A DNA stretch of 64,000 nucleotides from Sphingobacterium pedocola (GCF_015209965.1 NZ_MU158689.1:1745522-1809521); one strand, 5' to 3'. Counted from the first letter of the stretch, positions 17,361 through 26,587 are shown. Translations and numbers: made by a program. Notes: generated from the letters alone by a model not told the origin.

Positions 17361-18635
17361 GTGTCCTTAGATAAATTAAAGCTTAATAAACGTCTCCATG
17401 CGTCCATGAATGATTTGGGTTATTTTACACCAAAAGAAATTCAGTTAAAATCGCTTCCCCGAATAATCGGTGGACATAGTATTATCGGCATTGCACCTGA
17501 AGGAGCTGGAAAAACAACGACGTACGTTCTCGGGGTGTTGATGCGTTTAAAATATACGCAAGATGAGGCTCCCAAAGTATTGATTTTAGCTCCTAATGAA
17601 GAAAGAATTGCTGAAATAGTTGATCGTTTTCTGACCATCAGCAAGAATAGGAACCTCCATATCATGGGGCTTAAAGCTAGCGGAAGTATAGAAGAGGAAA
17701 TGGAAGACCTGATCCGTGGGGTAGATATTGTAGTAGCAACTCCAAACCGTGCTCGTGCTATGTATCTAAAATTGGGACTTAACTTAAATCGTATCCAGAC
17801 CTTTATCATTGATGACGCTGAGGAAATGGTGAAGCAAGGAATGCAGACTAATGTAAGGGAACTAGCGCAAAGCTGCGGAAAAGTCCAGTATTTAGCATTT
17901 AGTACTGTCGAACATGAAAAACTGCATTTGATGATTGATGATTTTATGCCTTTTGCTGCGCTGATTGAAACGGAGGAGCTTGGTGAAAAAACTGTTGAAA
18001 CACATGAACTCATGCTGTATCAAGTTCCTAATTTTACCACGAAAATTAATTTGCTGAATGGTTTGTTGAGAGACGATGACGTATTTGATAAGGTTGTGGT
18101 ATTTGTGAATAGTCGACTTACCGCACAAAAAATAGGTCGAAGTCTGCATGCTAAAAATGGAGAGGTAGCTGTATTACACCCGTTGTTCCACGATGATGCT
18201 GGTATTGATGATATCAACGATTTTAAGCATATTCCTGAATGTAGAATACTCATTATTGCAAATGAAGGCACAAGTGACATCGATTTAAGTGGGATCCCTT
18301 TTATATTTTATGTTGAAATACCAGAAAATAGGGAGGTTTTCGTACAACATATGCAAAAAACTTCAGACGACGAAGTTATTGCCATCACATTTGCCACGGA
18401 CATTGAACTTCCGGAGTTCAAAAAAATAGAACAATCTTTAGGGAAAAAAGTCCCTATCATGCCTCTTCCAGATGATCTTGTTATCTATCGCCCATCTAAT
18501 AATCCTAAAGAAAAGAATGAAGCGGACGAATCACACGGTGGCGCTTTTCATAAAAAGAAAGAAAGCAATAGCAAGACCTACAACCTTGGCGCTGGTGTGA
18601 AAGCCAAAATGACAATGAAGAATAAGAAAAGGTAA
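17361..18635 (+). CDS. Degenerate DEAD-box RNA helicase-like protein
   Basis: A 424-residue two-domain helicase-like protein starting at GTG. Domain 1 keeps a Q-like motif (FTPKEIQLKSLP), Walker A APEGAGKT (45-52) and a motif Ib-like ATPNR. Motif II, however, reads DDAE (151-154) in place of DEAD, and motif III is ST in place of SAT. In domain 2, motif V (GTSDIDL in place of ARGIDI) and motif VI (QHMQKTSDD in place of HRIGRTGR) have lost the arginine fingers. ATP may still bind, but normal unwinding is doubtful. The C-terminal tail is lysine-rich (KMTMKNKKR), fitting RNA or ribosome binding. The gene is alone and ends in a bidirectional hairpin. Confidence 0.85.
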   Translation: MSLDKLKLNKRLHASMNDLGYFTPKEIQLKSLPRIIGGHSIIGIAPEGAGKTTTYVLGVLMRLKYTQDEAPKVLILAPNEERIAEIVDRFLTISKNRNLHIMGLKASGSIEEEMEDLIRGVDIVVATPNRARAMYLKLGLNLNRIQTFIIDDAEEMVKQGMQTNVRELAQSCGKVQYLAFSTVEHEKLHLMIDDFMPFAALIETEELGEKTVETHELMLYQVPNFTTKINLLNGLLRDDDVFDKVVVFVNSRLTAQKIGRSLHAKNGEVAVLHPLFHDDAGIDDINDFKHIPECRILIIANEGTSDIDLSGIPFIFYVEIPENREVFVQHMQKTSDDEVIAITFATDIELPEFKKIEQSLGKKVPIMPLPDDLVIYRPSNNPKEKNEADESHGGAFHKKKESNSKTYNLGAGVKAKMTMKNKKR

Positions 18636-18670
18636 TATCATAAAAGCCGTAATAATACGGCTTTATGATA
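18636..18670. terminator. Bidirectional terminator hairpin
   Basis: TATCATAAAAGCCGTA (18636-18651) pairs with TACGGCTTTATGATA (18656-18670), with one bulged A. It lies between the converging DEAD-box-like and PepF genes and begins next to the plus-strand stop codon. Confidence 0.85.
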
Positions 18671-18675
18671 TCAAC

Positions 18676-20550
18676 TTATTTACCCATTCTCTTCAGAATG
18701 GTTTCCATTTCTGCCATGACTTTATTGATCTTAGCAATGGTCAGATCAAAAGGTTCTGAAGTATTCATATCCACACCTGCATCGACAAGTAGCTCTACCG
18801 GGTATTTGGTGCTTCCGGAAGCTAGAAAATTGAGGTATTTTTTACGATCCTGATCTGTTCCACGCAGTACTTTTTCGGAGAGCGCAGTAGAGGCGGTGAA
18901 GGACGTCGCATATTGGTACACATAAAAATTGTAATAAAAATGCGGGATGTAAGACCATTCGGATTTGACATAGTCATCGACTATACAAACATTTTTATCA
19001 TGACCGTAGTACCGTTTGGTCAGATCAAGATACATGTTGTCAAAATCTTCACCAGTGAGCGCTTCACCCTTTGCGACTTGTTCGTGGATCATTGATTCGA
19101 ATTCTGCAAACTGGGTCTGACGGAATAGAGTCCCTTTGGCACCTTCAAGATAATTTCCGAGGATCGCAAGACGTGTTTTATCGTCTTTAATCTGTTGCAG
19201 CATATAATCGTTTAACAACTCTTCATTCAACGTGGAAGCCACCTCAGCGACAAAAATTGAATAGTCTGCATTTGCGAAATGTTGCTGTTTATTGGTCAGA
19301 TAACTGTGCATGGTATGGCCCAATTCGTGGGTCAACGTAGTCATGTCATTGTACTTCCCGTTATAATTCATGAGTATATACGGATGTACGTCGTATGCAG
19401 ACCCGTTGGAATATGCTCCGGATCTCTTTCCTTCATTTGGATACATATCAATCCATCTTTCATGGAATGCTCTTTTTGACACGTCCACATAATGGGTACC
19501 CAAAGGTTGTAAGGATTTTAAAATATTCTCAATAGCTTCTTCTACCGAATACTCTAAATCGACCTTTTCAACCAAAGGAGCATACAAATCATAATAATGC
19601 AGGGTGTCTAACCCCATCATACGTTTTCGGAGGTTTAAATAGCGGTGAAAGGTCTCCAGGTTTCCATTCACATTTGTAATGAGATTATGAAAAACATCTG
19701 TCGGGATATTGCCGCCATCCAGCGCCCTTTTTAACGTACTTTCGTAATTTCGGGCTTTTGTCGTAAACAGTGCGGCATTGATATTGCCGTATAGCTGCGC
19801 CCCGAAAGTCCGCTGAAATTCATTCAATTTACGAAAATAAGTGGCAAACACCTTGCTCCTCACTCCCCTATCTTCGCTCGCTCGATACAATGCAAAATTT
19901 GCGGAATTAAGCTTTACACGCTCACCGTTTAATTCAATTTCGGGATGCGGAAACTCAGCATTAAAAAATGTACTGAATATATTTGCGGCATTGCCAGCCA
20001 TTAATGCCGAGTAGGCCATCACTTTTTCCACTTCTTCGGAACCTCTGTGGGCTCGCTTGCGGATTAGATCCGTAAGGTAAAATTTGTAGGTTACCAGTTC
20101 TTTTTCTTTCGCAAAAAAGGTGTTGAGCTTGTCTTCATCTAGGGTTAATAGCTCGGGTTCCATGAAAGATGTTAATGCGCCATATTCAGAAAAAAGCTGT
20201 TGTAGCTCTTGCTTCATGCCGGCGTACTTGGTTACTCTGGTATCTTGATCAGATTTCATCGATGCATAGGATGAAAGGCGAGACATTTCCTTAATGAGTG
20301 CGCTATTGAACGTTAGCGCTTCCAAAAGTACGGTAGCGGATTGGGTAAGCTTACCCTTATAAGAGGCTGCTTTTTGCATATTCTGTTGAACCTTTTGTTT
20401 TTCTTCTTTCCAGGTATCGTCTGTAGCATAGAGATCGGACAGGTTCCACTTATATTTTTCAGGAAGCTCTTCCCGAACTTTCATCTGACTTACAGCAACC
20501 GTTGTAGAAAATAGCATCATGGCGGTGATTAATTGTGCTTTTTTACGCAT
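18676..20550 (-). CDS. pepF: Oligoendopeptidase F (M3 family), exported form
   Basis: Zinc metallopeptidase of 624 residues that cleaves short peptides. The active-site motif is LTHELGHTMHSYL with His408, Glu409 and His412, and the downstream region with FVAEVASTLNEELL supplies the third zinc ligand Glu. The N-terminal signal peptide (MRKKAQLITAMMLFSTTVAVSQ) suggests a periplasmic enzyme, unlike the cytoplasmic PepF of Firmicutes. The sequence after it (EELPEKYKWNLSDLYATDDTWKEEK, read in parts) is the typical start of the family. The full length is present. It forms a single-gene unit. Confidence 0.95.
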   Translation of the reverse strand: MRKKAQLITAMMLFSTTVAVSQMKVREELPEKYKWNLSDLYATDDTWKEEKQKVQQNMQKAASYKGKLTQSATVLLEALTFNSALIKEMSRLSSYASMKSDQDTRVTKYAGMKQELQQLFSEYGALTSFMEPELLTLDEDKLNTFFAKEKELVTYKFYLTDLIRKRAHRGSEEVEKVMAYSALMAGNAANIFSTFFNAEFPHPEIELNGERVKLNSANFALYRASEDRGVRSKVFATYFRKLNEFQRTFGAQLYGNINAALFTTKARNYESTLKRALDGGNIPTDVFHNLITNVNGNLETFHRYLNLRKRMMGLDTLHYYDLYAPLVEKVDLEYSVEEAIENILKSLQPLGTHYVDVSKRAFHERWIDMYPNEGKRSGAYSNGSAYDVHPYILMNYNGKYNDMTTLTHELGHTMHSYLTNKQQHFANADYSIFVAEVASTLNEELLNDYMLQQIKDDKTRLAILGNYLEGAKGTLFRQTQFAEFESMIHEQVAKGEALTGEDFDNMYLDLTKRYYGHDKNVCIVDDYVKSEWSYIPHFYYNFYVYQYATSFTASTALSEKVLRGTDQDRKKYLNFLASGSTKYPVELLVDAGVDMNTSEPFDLTIAKINKVMAEMETILKRMGK

Positions 20551-20822
20551 GTTTTATTGATATTAATAGTATGCGCAATTTACAAAAAAGATCTCACTGA
20601 TTGGCTTAATAATACAGCGAGCGACATTAGATACAGCAAAAGACATACACGAATCCTCGGGACAAAACAAGGGGTTGCAGTATATCTGTAAGACGACTGA
20701 TAAAATAGTGAATGAATGCGGCAACTCCTGTGGGCAAGAGCGACTATGGCGTCCAATTTTACCCGCATAGACCATATTACGCTGAGCAAGTAAAGTGGTA
20801 ACAATATACCCTTAAAAATAGG

Positions 20823-20830
20823 TATTTTTG
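20823..20830 (+). promoter_or_regulatory. Candidate -7 promoter box of the barstar-like gene
   Basis: TATTTTTG is a full match to TAnnTTTG and lies 18 bases ahead of the ATG at 20849. No clear -33 element is seen. The rest of the 298-base spacer from 20551 shows no gene. Confidence 0.45.
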
Positions 20831-20848
20831 TTCCTTTCTTGATCTTAA

Positions 20849-21247
20849 ATGAAAAAAACATTATCTATATCCATAGATGGTACTGCAATCAATGACATTG
20901 CTTCATTCTATGAGGTTATCAATCAAACACTGATGGTGGGTGAAGACTGGAACCTCGGCAACAGCCTGGATGCTTTTGACGATTTACTATATGGAGGCTA
21001 TGGTCTGTTGAAAGACTACGACAAGTTAGAAATTATATGGAAGAACATCGAGCACAGCAGGAAAAGCATGGGCGTTGAAGCCACTCAGAAATATTACTTG
21101 GATAAGCTGAACAGCAATCTGCCTTACAACAAATCACTCCTTCACCAGAAACTGAAGGATCTGGACGCTGGCAAAGGCCAGACCTATTTTGATGTTTTAT
21201 TGGAAATAATCGATTCTCACAAGAATGTTCACTTATTGCAATTTTAA
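20849..21247 (+). CDS. Barstar-family (ribonuclease inhibitor-like) protein
   Basis: A 132-residue protein whose N-terminal two-thirds resemble barstar: a first strand (KTLSISIDGTAI), a helix (DIASFYEVINQTLM) and the diagnostic EDWNLGNSLDAFDDLLYGGYG motif at about 31-50, which in barstar forms the barnase-binding helix and loop. The C-terminal part (LDKLNSNLPYNKSLLHQKLK and on) extends beyond the classical 90-residue barstar. No secreted ribonuclease gene lies next to it, so it is an orphan inhibitor or a regulator of an internal enzyme. Its last codons form the left arm of a perfect palindrome. Confidence 0.8.
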   Translation: MKKTLSISIDGTAINDIASFYEVINQTLMVGEDWNLGNSLDAFDDLLYGGYGLLKDYDKLEIIWKNIEHSRKSMGVEATQKYYLDKLNSNLPYNKSLLHQKLKDLDAGKGQTYFDVLLEIIDSHKNVHLLQF

Positions 21248-21268
21248 TTGCAATAAGTGAACATTCTT
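21221..21268. terminator. Long perfect palindrome acting as bidirectional terminator
   Basis: Arms 21221-21243 and 21246-21268 pair over 23 bp with a 2-base TT loop; the core is GCAATT-TT-AATTGC. The left arm lies in the final codons of the barstar-like gene, and the stop codon overlaps the loop and right arm. The converging AAA ATPase gene ends at 21279, so the hairpin can serve both strands. Confidence 0.8.
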
Positions 21269-21278
21269 ATTAATATTG

Positions 21279-22745
21279 CTATATATTATTCCTGAGGTAT
21301 CCCTGAAAGTTATCCTGAAATTGTAACCCATTGTCCAATCTGTATTTACTCAACTTATTGTACAAGGTCAACCCCCATAACACAAACTCACTGAGAAAAT
21401 AGACATCTTCCCTCCTCGTATCCGGCTGGTATTTCTGTATCAAGCTACGGATGGCATCTACTTGGTCCAATGTATGCTGATAATCTTCATCATTAAGTTC
21501 ATCCGGTAGTTGAATACCATCCGAATTTAAGAACCATCGTACAATTTCATCGTAGGGGTATTGTTCATTCTCCTTTTCCAACTTCTCTATCTTAGGAAAT
21601 AGGGTTATGAACAATGTCTTAACCGCACTTTCTATCAGTTGTATTGCTACAGCTGCAGCGCCTTCTTGCTCGCCTTCGTACACCAACTCTACTTTCCCCG
21701 TAATAGCCGGAACGATTCCGATGAAATCACTTAGCCGTACTGCTGTAGCCGTATCTCCATTTCTCAGCATACGCAATTCGGCAGTACTCAGCAGATTTTG
21801 AAATGCGGTAATGCCCATTCTCGCGCTAACACCACTTTTTGCATCAATGTATTCGCTATTCCGAGCTTCAAAACTAATCTGTTCCAATATGTCGCGTGCC
21901 AGTTCAGGTACATAGATCTGTTCCTTTTGCCCGGCTTCCAAACCTGCTTCCTGCTCGGTGATCGCTTTGGCTACTGCCACAGAGGTAGGGTAATGTGTGA
22001 GAATCTGAGAACCTATACGGTCTTTCAAGGGTGTCACGATGCTTCCTCTATTGGTATAATCTTCGGGATTGGCCGTAAAGACAAACTGCAAATCCAGAGG
22101 CAACCGCAACTTAAATCCACGGATCTGTATATCGCCCTCCTGCAGTATATTGAAGAGCGCGACTTGAATCCTGGCTTGCAAATCGGGCAATTCGTTGATT
22201 ACAAATATCGAACGGTTGGCACGAGGGATCATCCCGAAATGGATTACGCGATCATCCGCATAACTTAGTCTCAAATTCGCTGCTTTTATCGGATCTACGT
22301 CGCCGATTAAATCTGCTACGGTTACATCAGGTGTCGCCAGTTTCTCAGCAAACCGTTCGCTCCTGTGAAGCCAGCTGATTGGTGTATTATCACCTTTTTC
22401 TTTCATTAACTCCACAGCATAGCGGGAAATAGGTCGGTATGGATCGTCATTGATTTCAGAGCCCTCCACTGTCGGGATATATTCATCCAACAGGTTCACC
22501 ATCAGTCTGGCCAACCGTGTTTTTGCCTGGCCACGAAGCCCCAACAAATTGATGTTATGCTTGGAGAGGATAGCTCTTTCCAATTCGGGAATTACCGTAT
22601 CTTCATAACCATGCACACCTTCAAAAACGGTCCCGCCGCTGCGTATTTTCTCAATTAGGTTCTGACGCAGTTCCTCTTTTATGCTTTTGGGCGTATAGCC
22701 TGCATTTTTTAACTCTCCAAAAGTCTTGATCGTCGTATAATTCAT
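21279..22745 (-). CDS. MoxR/Mg-chelatase-like AAA+ ATPase
   Basis: A 488-residue AAA+ ATPase related to the ChlI/MoxR group. Walker A is GLRGQAKT (69-76), Walker B is IFVINELPDL, and the segment FNILQEGDIQIRGFKLRLPLDLQFVFTANPEDYT (read in parts) shows the typical insertion and sensor I. A C-terminal helical region follows. Such ATPases pair with von Willebrand factor A proteins and act as remodelling chaperones that mature or insert cofactors into partners. Here the VWA gene lies 25 bases upstream on the same strand. Database names such as magnesium chelatase are misleading, since no chlorophyll or cobalamin genes are near. Confidence 0.88.
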   Translation of the reverse strand: MNYTTIKTFGELKNAGYTPKSIKEELRQNLIEKIRSGGTVFEGVHGYEDTVIPELERAILSKHNINLLGLRGQAKTRLARLMVNLLDEYIPTVEGSEINDDPYRPISRYAVELMKEKGDNTPISWLHRSERFAEKLATPDVTVADLIGDVDPIKAANLRLSYADDRVIHFGMIPRANRSIFVINELPDLQARIQVALFNILQEGDIQIRGFKLRLPLDLQFVFTANPEDYTNRGSIVTPLKDRIGSQILTHYPTSVAVAKAITEQEAGLEAGQKEQIYVPELARDILEQISFEARNSEYIDAKSGVSARMGITAFQNLLSTAELRMLRNGDTATAVRLSDFIGIVPAITGKVELVYEGEQEGAAAVAIQLIESAVKTLFITLFPKIEKLEKENEQYPYDEIVRWFLNSDGIQLPDELNDEDYQHTLDQVDAIRSLIQKYQPDTRREDVYFLSEFVLWGLTLYNKLSKYRLDNGLQFQDNFQGYLRNNI

Positions 22746-22770
22746 TTACTGATGTTCTTAAATTAATAGT

Positions 22771-23892
22771 TTATCGAATCCTCTTTTTACGATTGTCTTC
22801 GTAATCTTCAAAGATCATTTCGCCTAAGTTACCAAGTCCTGTATAGTAAGCCTTTCCACGGTTAGAAGCCGTAAATTCATCAACAAACTCCTGAAGGTAT
22901 GGATCTGAAGTGATCATAAATGTAGTAATCGGGATCCCAAGCTTTCGGGCTTGTGCCGCCATGCTGTAGCATTTAGTGGTAATGAAAGGATCTAGTCCCA
23001 TAGGATTTTTATAATACGTCCCGTCCGGCATGTTTAAGCAGCTCGGTTTGCCATCTGTAATCATGAATATCTGCTTGTTTGCATGGCGCTTCCGTCTTAA
23101 TATATCCAAGGCTAGTTGCACACCTGCGACGGTATTGGTATGAAATGGTCCCACTTGCAGGTACGGAAGATCTTTGATCGCTATGGGCCAAGCATCATTG
23201 CCAAATACAATGACATCCAATGAATCTTTGGGATAGCGGGTGAGTATCAGCTCAGACAGGGCCATAGCTACTTTCTTCGCGGGTGTGATACGGTCTTCGC
23301 CATATAAGATCATGCTATGGCTAATATCAATCATCAAAACGGTGCTCATCTGCGACTTAAATTGCGTATCCTCGACTACCAAATCATTCTCCGACAAGCT
23401 GAAATCACCTATTCCATGGTTGATCTGCGCATTTTTCAAACTCTCTGTGACGGAAATTTTGTCAAGACTGTCTCCATATTGATAGCTTCTGAAATCTCCG
23501 GTGTTCTCATCACTCTGTCCACTATATTTGGTTTTGTGATTTCCAGACTTACCTTTACGCATCTTCCCAAAGATCTGATCTAGCGCATTTTGCCGTAAGG
23601 CTTTCTCCATCTTTGAACTGATGTCCACTTCACCATCTCCACTAACACCTATACGCTCGACGATGTACCCCTTATTCTTCAAATCTGCTATAAAATCGTC
23701 AATGGTATATTCAGGGGTGGTCAACTTAAACTCTTTGTCCAACTGTCGCAGCCAATCGATAGCTTCATCAAAATCGCCGGAAGTATAAGTAATGAGTTCC
23801 TTGAATATCTCAAACAACTTATCAAAAGGTGTCTGAAAAGGCTCTTCATATTGTTTAAAAACAAATCCCTTATTTCTGTCCGAATTTTTCAT
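22771..23892 (-). CDS. VWA-domain protein, partner of the AAA+ ATPase
   Basis: A 373-residue protein with a C-terminal von Willebrand A domain. The metal-binding MIDAS motif is DISHS (Asp189, Ser191, Ser193), with a downstream MITDGKPS supplying another MIDAS Asp. The N-terminal 170 residues are charged and probably helical. There is no signal peptide or membrane helix, so the protein is cytosolic. It is the first gene of a two-gene unit with the AAA+ ATPase, in line with ChlI/ChlD- or MoxR/VWA-type complexes where ATP hydrolysis remodels a client bound by the VWA subunit. The client is unknown. Confidence 0.88.
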   Translation of the reverse strand: MKNSDRNKGFVFKQYEEPFQTPFDKLFEIFKELITYTSGDFDEAIDWLRQLDKEFKLTTPEYTIDDFIADLKNKGYIVERIGVSGDGEVDISSKMEKALRQNALDQIFGKMRKGKSGNHKTKYSGQSDENTGDFRSYQYGDSLDKISVTESLKNAQINHGIGDFSLSENDLVVEDTQFKSQMSTVLMIDISHSMILYGEDRITPAKKVAMALSELILTRYPKDSLDVIVFGNDAWPIAIKDLPYLQVGPFHTNTVAGVQLALDILRRKRHANKQIFMITDGKPSCLNMPDGTYYKNPMGLDPFITTKCYSMAAQARKLGIPITTFMITSDPYLQEFVDEFTASNRGKAYYTGLGNLGEMIFEDYEDNRKKRIR

Positions 23893-24069
23893 CCGTTAAA
23901 TTTAAGGTATAATAATCTTTATTCCGCTTCGGAATATCATAATACATTCATTTCTTTTCGTATTTTCGTAATTTCAAGACGAGGTGATTAAAAGTTAATG
24001 AATACTGTAGCAGCATCCACCGGTAAACGTTACACAATGGATAAATGTTATACAATTATAATTTACATT

Positions 24070-24762
24070 ATGAAACGAAGAAAAATATTATTTTCCGTTA
24101 CTTTACTTTCTATTTTTTTATTTTCTGGTTGCGATAAAGGTGGGGAATCCTATGAAGAGTTTTCAAGGCTTGCCGATCTGAAGATTCAAGAGGCTGTAAA
24201 ACTGACACGAGACCATCCCTGTAGCAATCTCGACGAATGGCGTGTTGACACACTCTATTATACCTACGTCCCCGTACATCCGAGCTTCGAACCTGCGTAT
24301 CAAAAACTTTTAGGGGAAGCCCGAGATCTTCAGACAAGAGCACATAAAGCATATAACGGTCCTGAACGCCATGATACCAGTCCTGTAAGCCTTCCGCCAC
24401 ATTTCGGATTGCGCTGTATCGATGGCAAGGTAAAGGTTGCAAATGCGATTGATTTAGATTTAGATGAAATCAACGAACGCTTAAATCTCCTATTTACGGA
24501 AATAACGGAATTCTTCGACGATGTTACTTGCGACGATGCTAGTAAATGGCACGTAGCGACTATACGCAAAGACTGCGAATTTGTGTCCATCGTATTCACA
24601 CAGACTAACAATTTCTGGGAGTTTGGTAAAAAAATGGAAGAATACAGTCACTTATATGCTGCAAAAACACATTTGGATACGACCCTTGACTGCCCTGTGG
24701 AAAACGGCAAGCCCGCTAGGGGGATAACCTGCGAGAATGGTAAACCTAAAGTAGAATACTAG
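24070..24762 (+). CDS. Lipoprotein of unknown function
   Basis: A 230-residue lipoprotein (lipobox FLFSGC, Cys21). A longer in-frame start at 23998 exists, but the Met at 24070 begins a standard signal peptide (MKRRKILFSVTLLSIFLFSG). The mature part has several Cys residues (HPCSNL, LRCIDGK, VTCDDASK, RKDCEF, LDCPVEN, ITCENGK), some of which may form disulfides after export. The motif CxDGK/CENGK occurs twice. I do not recognise the family. The gene converges on susD, with a terminator hairpin between them. Confidence 0.7.
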   Translation: MKRRKILFSVTLLSIFLFSGCDKGGESYEEFSRLADLKIQEAVKLTRDHPCSNLDEWRVDTLYYTYVPVHPSFEPAYQKLLGEARDLQTRAHKAYNGPERHDTSPVSLPPHFGLRCIDGKVKVANAIDLDLDEINERLNLLFTEITEFFDDVTCDDASKWHVATIRKDCEFVSIVFTQTNNFWEFGKKMEEYSHLYAAKTHLDTTLDCPVENGKPARGITCENGKPKVEY

Positions 24763-24917
24763 TATCTTTAACTGCAAATTATAATTGCCGTTGCAAGAAA
24801 AAATGCAAAATAAAGAATTAGAAAATTGTTAGAGAAAAACCATATTCCTAAGCGAGCGGTGTGAATTTCTTTTTACACTAAGCGTCCAAAAAAAATTTCA
24901 CTTAGCGTGATGCTTTA

Positions 24918-24953
24918 GTAAGACTGTCCCCATAAGTTTCGAGACAGTCTTAC
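24918..24953. terminator. Terminator hairpin downstream of susD
   Basis: Perfect 11-bp arms GTAAGACTGTC (24918-24928) and GACAGTCTTAC (24943-24953) with a 14-base loop. It lies 18 bases beyond the minus-strand susD stop and can also serve the converging lipoprotein gene. Confidence 0.8.
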
Positions 24954-24970
24954 GCATAAAATTAAATTAC

Positions 24971-26539
24971 TTAATAGCCCGTATGCTGCGTTAGATTAGG
25001 ATTGACGGCGATTTGTTGGCTCGGTATTGGATATACGAGGACCTTTGGGTCCGAAGCAGGTTTTTCCTGCCAAGCTTGCAAAAATTTACCAAAGCGGATC
25101 AGGTCCTGCCTTCTCCAACCCTCCCAGTACAATTCGCGGGCGCGCTCGTCTAACAGATTATCGAGTGTTAAAGAAGTAAAAGCAGTAACGCCACGATTGA
25201 TTCGAATACTATTTACCAGATCAAGAGCGTCGGATGCTGTACCGCTACCGCCTCTTAATATCGCTTCTGCCTGCATGAGCAACACGTCAGCATAGCGATA
25301 TACCACCCAATCGTTATTTCTCTGACCGACAACACCGTAATCAAAAGCATATTTCATGGGTCGGATACCCGCGGTTTCCAGTGTAGCACCAGACGTGCGA
25401 ATAGTAACCTCCCTTGTAAAAAGTAAAGAGGCATTGGCCGGGTTCCGAGCCTTAAGTGGTTCGTTGGTGGTCCAATCGTACTGCTGTCCGGCAAAGAAAC
25501 CTACATTCTGCCGATGATATTTCTTGGTTCGGTTTGACGTTGTATCCGCAGAATATTCATAATAGATACCTCTCCTTTCGTCATCAGCTGTAAACTTATC
25601 GTAATAATCTGACAATGTGCACCAACCATTCCATCCTCCAGGTCTCATGTTGTAGTGCGCAATGGTATTCCATGTTCTATCCACATTACCACCTCGCTCA
25701 CCATTTTCATTATAAAGCGTATAGATATTTTCGGTTGAATTTTCGTCATTGTCTGGTGCGAAATTATCGAAATACTTTCCCGTCGTCGATACATCATAAA
25801 CATCTGTAGCCGTAATTTCATTGGCAAGGGTAATAACTTGGTTCATATCTTCTGCCTCAAATGTGGGGGATTGCCTATTCAAAAATGTGCCTTTGTTCAG
25901 GTAGATTTTCATAAGCAACACCTTTGCCGCATTTCTATTGGCAATATAGGCCTGTTTAGGTCCATTTGCAGGTAGACTACTCATGATTTCATTCAGATCT
26001 TTTACCATGTAATCTATGGCGGCCTCCGGCTCCAACACTTCAGGTGCTATTCGGAAATCTTCCATGGAGGCCCCCTCTCTGATAGGTACGACGCCATATA
26101 GATCCAGCATATCAAACATCGTCAAAGCCCGTATAAATCGTGCTTCTGCTCCTTGTTGTGCACTGGGATTATAACGCAACACATTGGCGGCATTATATAT
26201 AGCGGTACCTAGACTAACAAAAGTATTGTTCATATAACCGTTGTCAGCATTCCAAGTATGGAGATGAATTGCCCTGTGCATACCATTGTCATCCCAGTCG
26301 CCCCCACGGGTGGGAGCCATTGCTGCATCTGTTGACACTTCCTGCATTACCCAGCGTTGCTCCTGCTGATAGGGTGTATTTAACGAATTATATGCTGTGA
26401 TTAATAAAGCCGCAGGGTCTATATTCGATGTACCCTCTTCCAACTCGCCCCTAAACTCTTCGTTCAGCTTCGTACAGGAGTATGTAGCCGCAACAAGCGA
26501 GCTAACTATTGTAATATATAATAATGATCTTAATTTCAT
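24971..26539 (-). CDS. SusD/RagB-family nutrient-binding lipoprotein
   Basis: Surface lipoprotein of 522 residues that acts as the lid of the SusC barrel and captures the ligand. The lipobox is VAATYSC (Cys22). The family pattern is visible in FIRALTMFDMLDLYGVVPIREG (early helical repeat) and the C-terminal LLDERARELYWEGWRRQDLIRFGKF, followed by VYPIPSQQIAVNPNLTQHTGY. The sequence is intact. It lies 48 bases behind susC on the same strand and forms a two-gene importer. No hydrolase gene follows, so degrading enzymes, if any, are elsewhere. Confidence 0.95.
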   Translation of the reverse strand: MKLRSLLYITIVSSLVAATYSCTKLNEEFRGELEEGTSNIDPAALLITAYNSLNTPYQQEQRWVMQEVSTDAAMAPTRGGDWDDNGMHRAIHLHTWNADNGYMNNTFVSLGTAIYNAANVLRYNPSAQQGAEARFIRALTMFDMLDLYGVVPIREGASMEDFRIAPEVLEPEAAIDYMVKDLNEIMSSLPANGPKQAYIANRNAAKVLLMKIYLNKGTFLNRQSPTFEAEDMNQVITLANEITATDVYDVSTTGKYFDNFAPDNDENSTENIYTLYNENGERGGNVDRTWNTIAHYNMRPGGWNGWCTLSDYYDKFTADDERRGIYYEYSADTTSNRTKKYHRQNVGFFAGQQYDWTTNEPLKARNPANASLLFTREVTIRTSGATLETAGIRPMKYAFDYGVVGQRNNDWVVYRYADVLLMQAEAILRGGSGTASDALDLVNSIRINRGVTAFTSLTLDNLLDERARELYWEGWRRQDLIRFGKFLQAWQEKPASDPKVLVYPIPSQQIAVNPNLTQHTGY

Positions 26540-26587
26540 CTGTTTATTTTTTTATTGTTATCAATCCGATGACATTTTCTTGTACAA

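Noticed and set aside
24840..24912. Repeated CTAAGCG / CTTAGCG pieces after the lipoprotein gene
   Set aside because: Arms do not pair in register; the clean terminator is the hairpin at 24918-24953.
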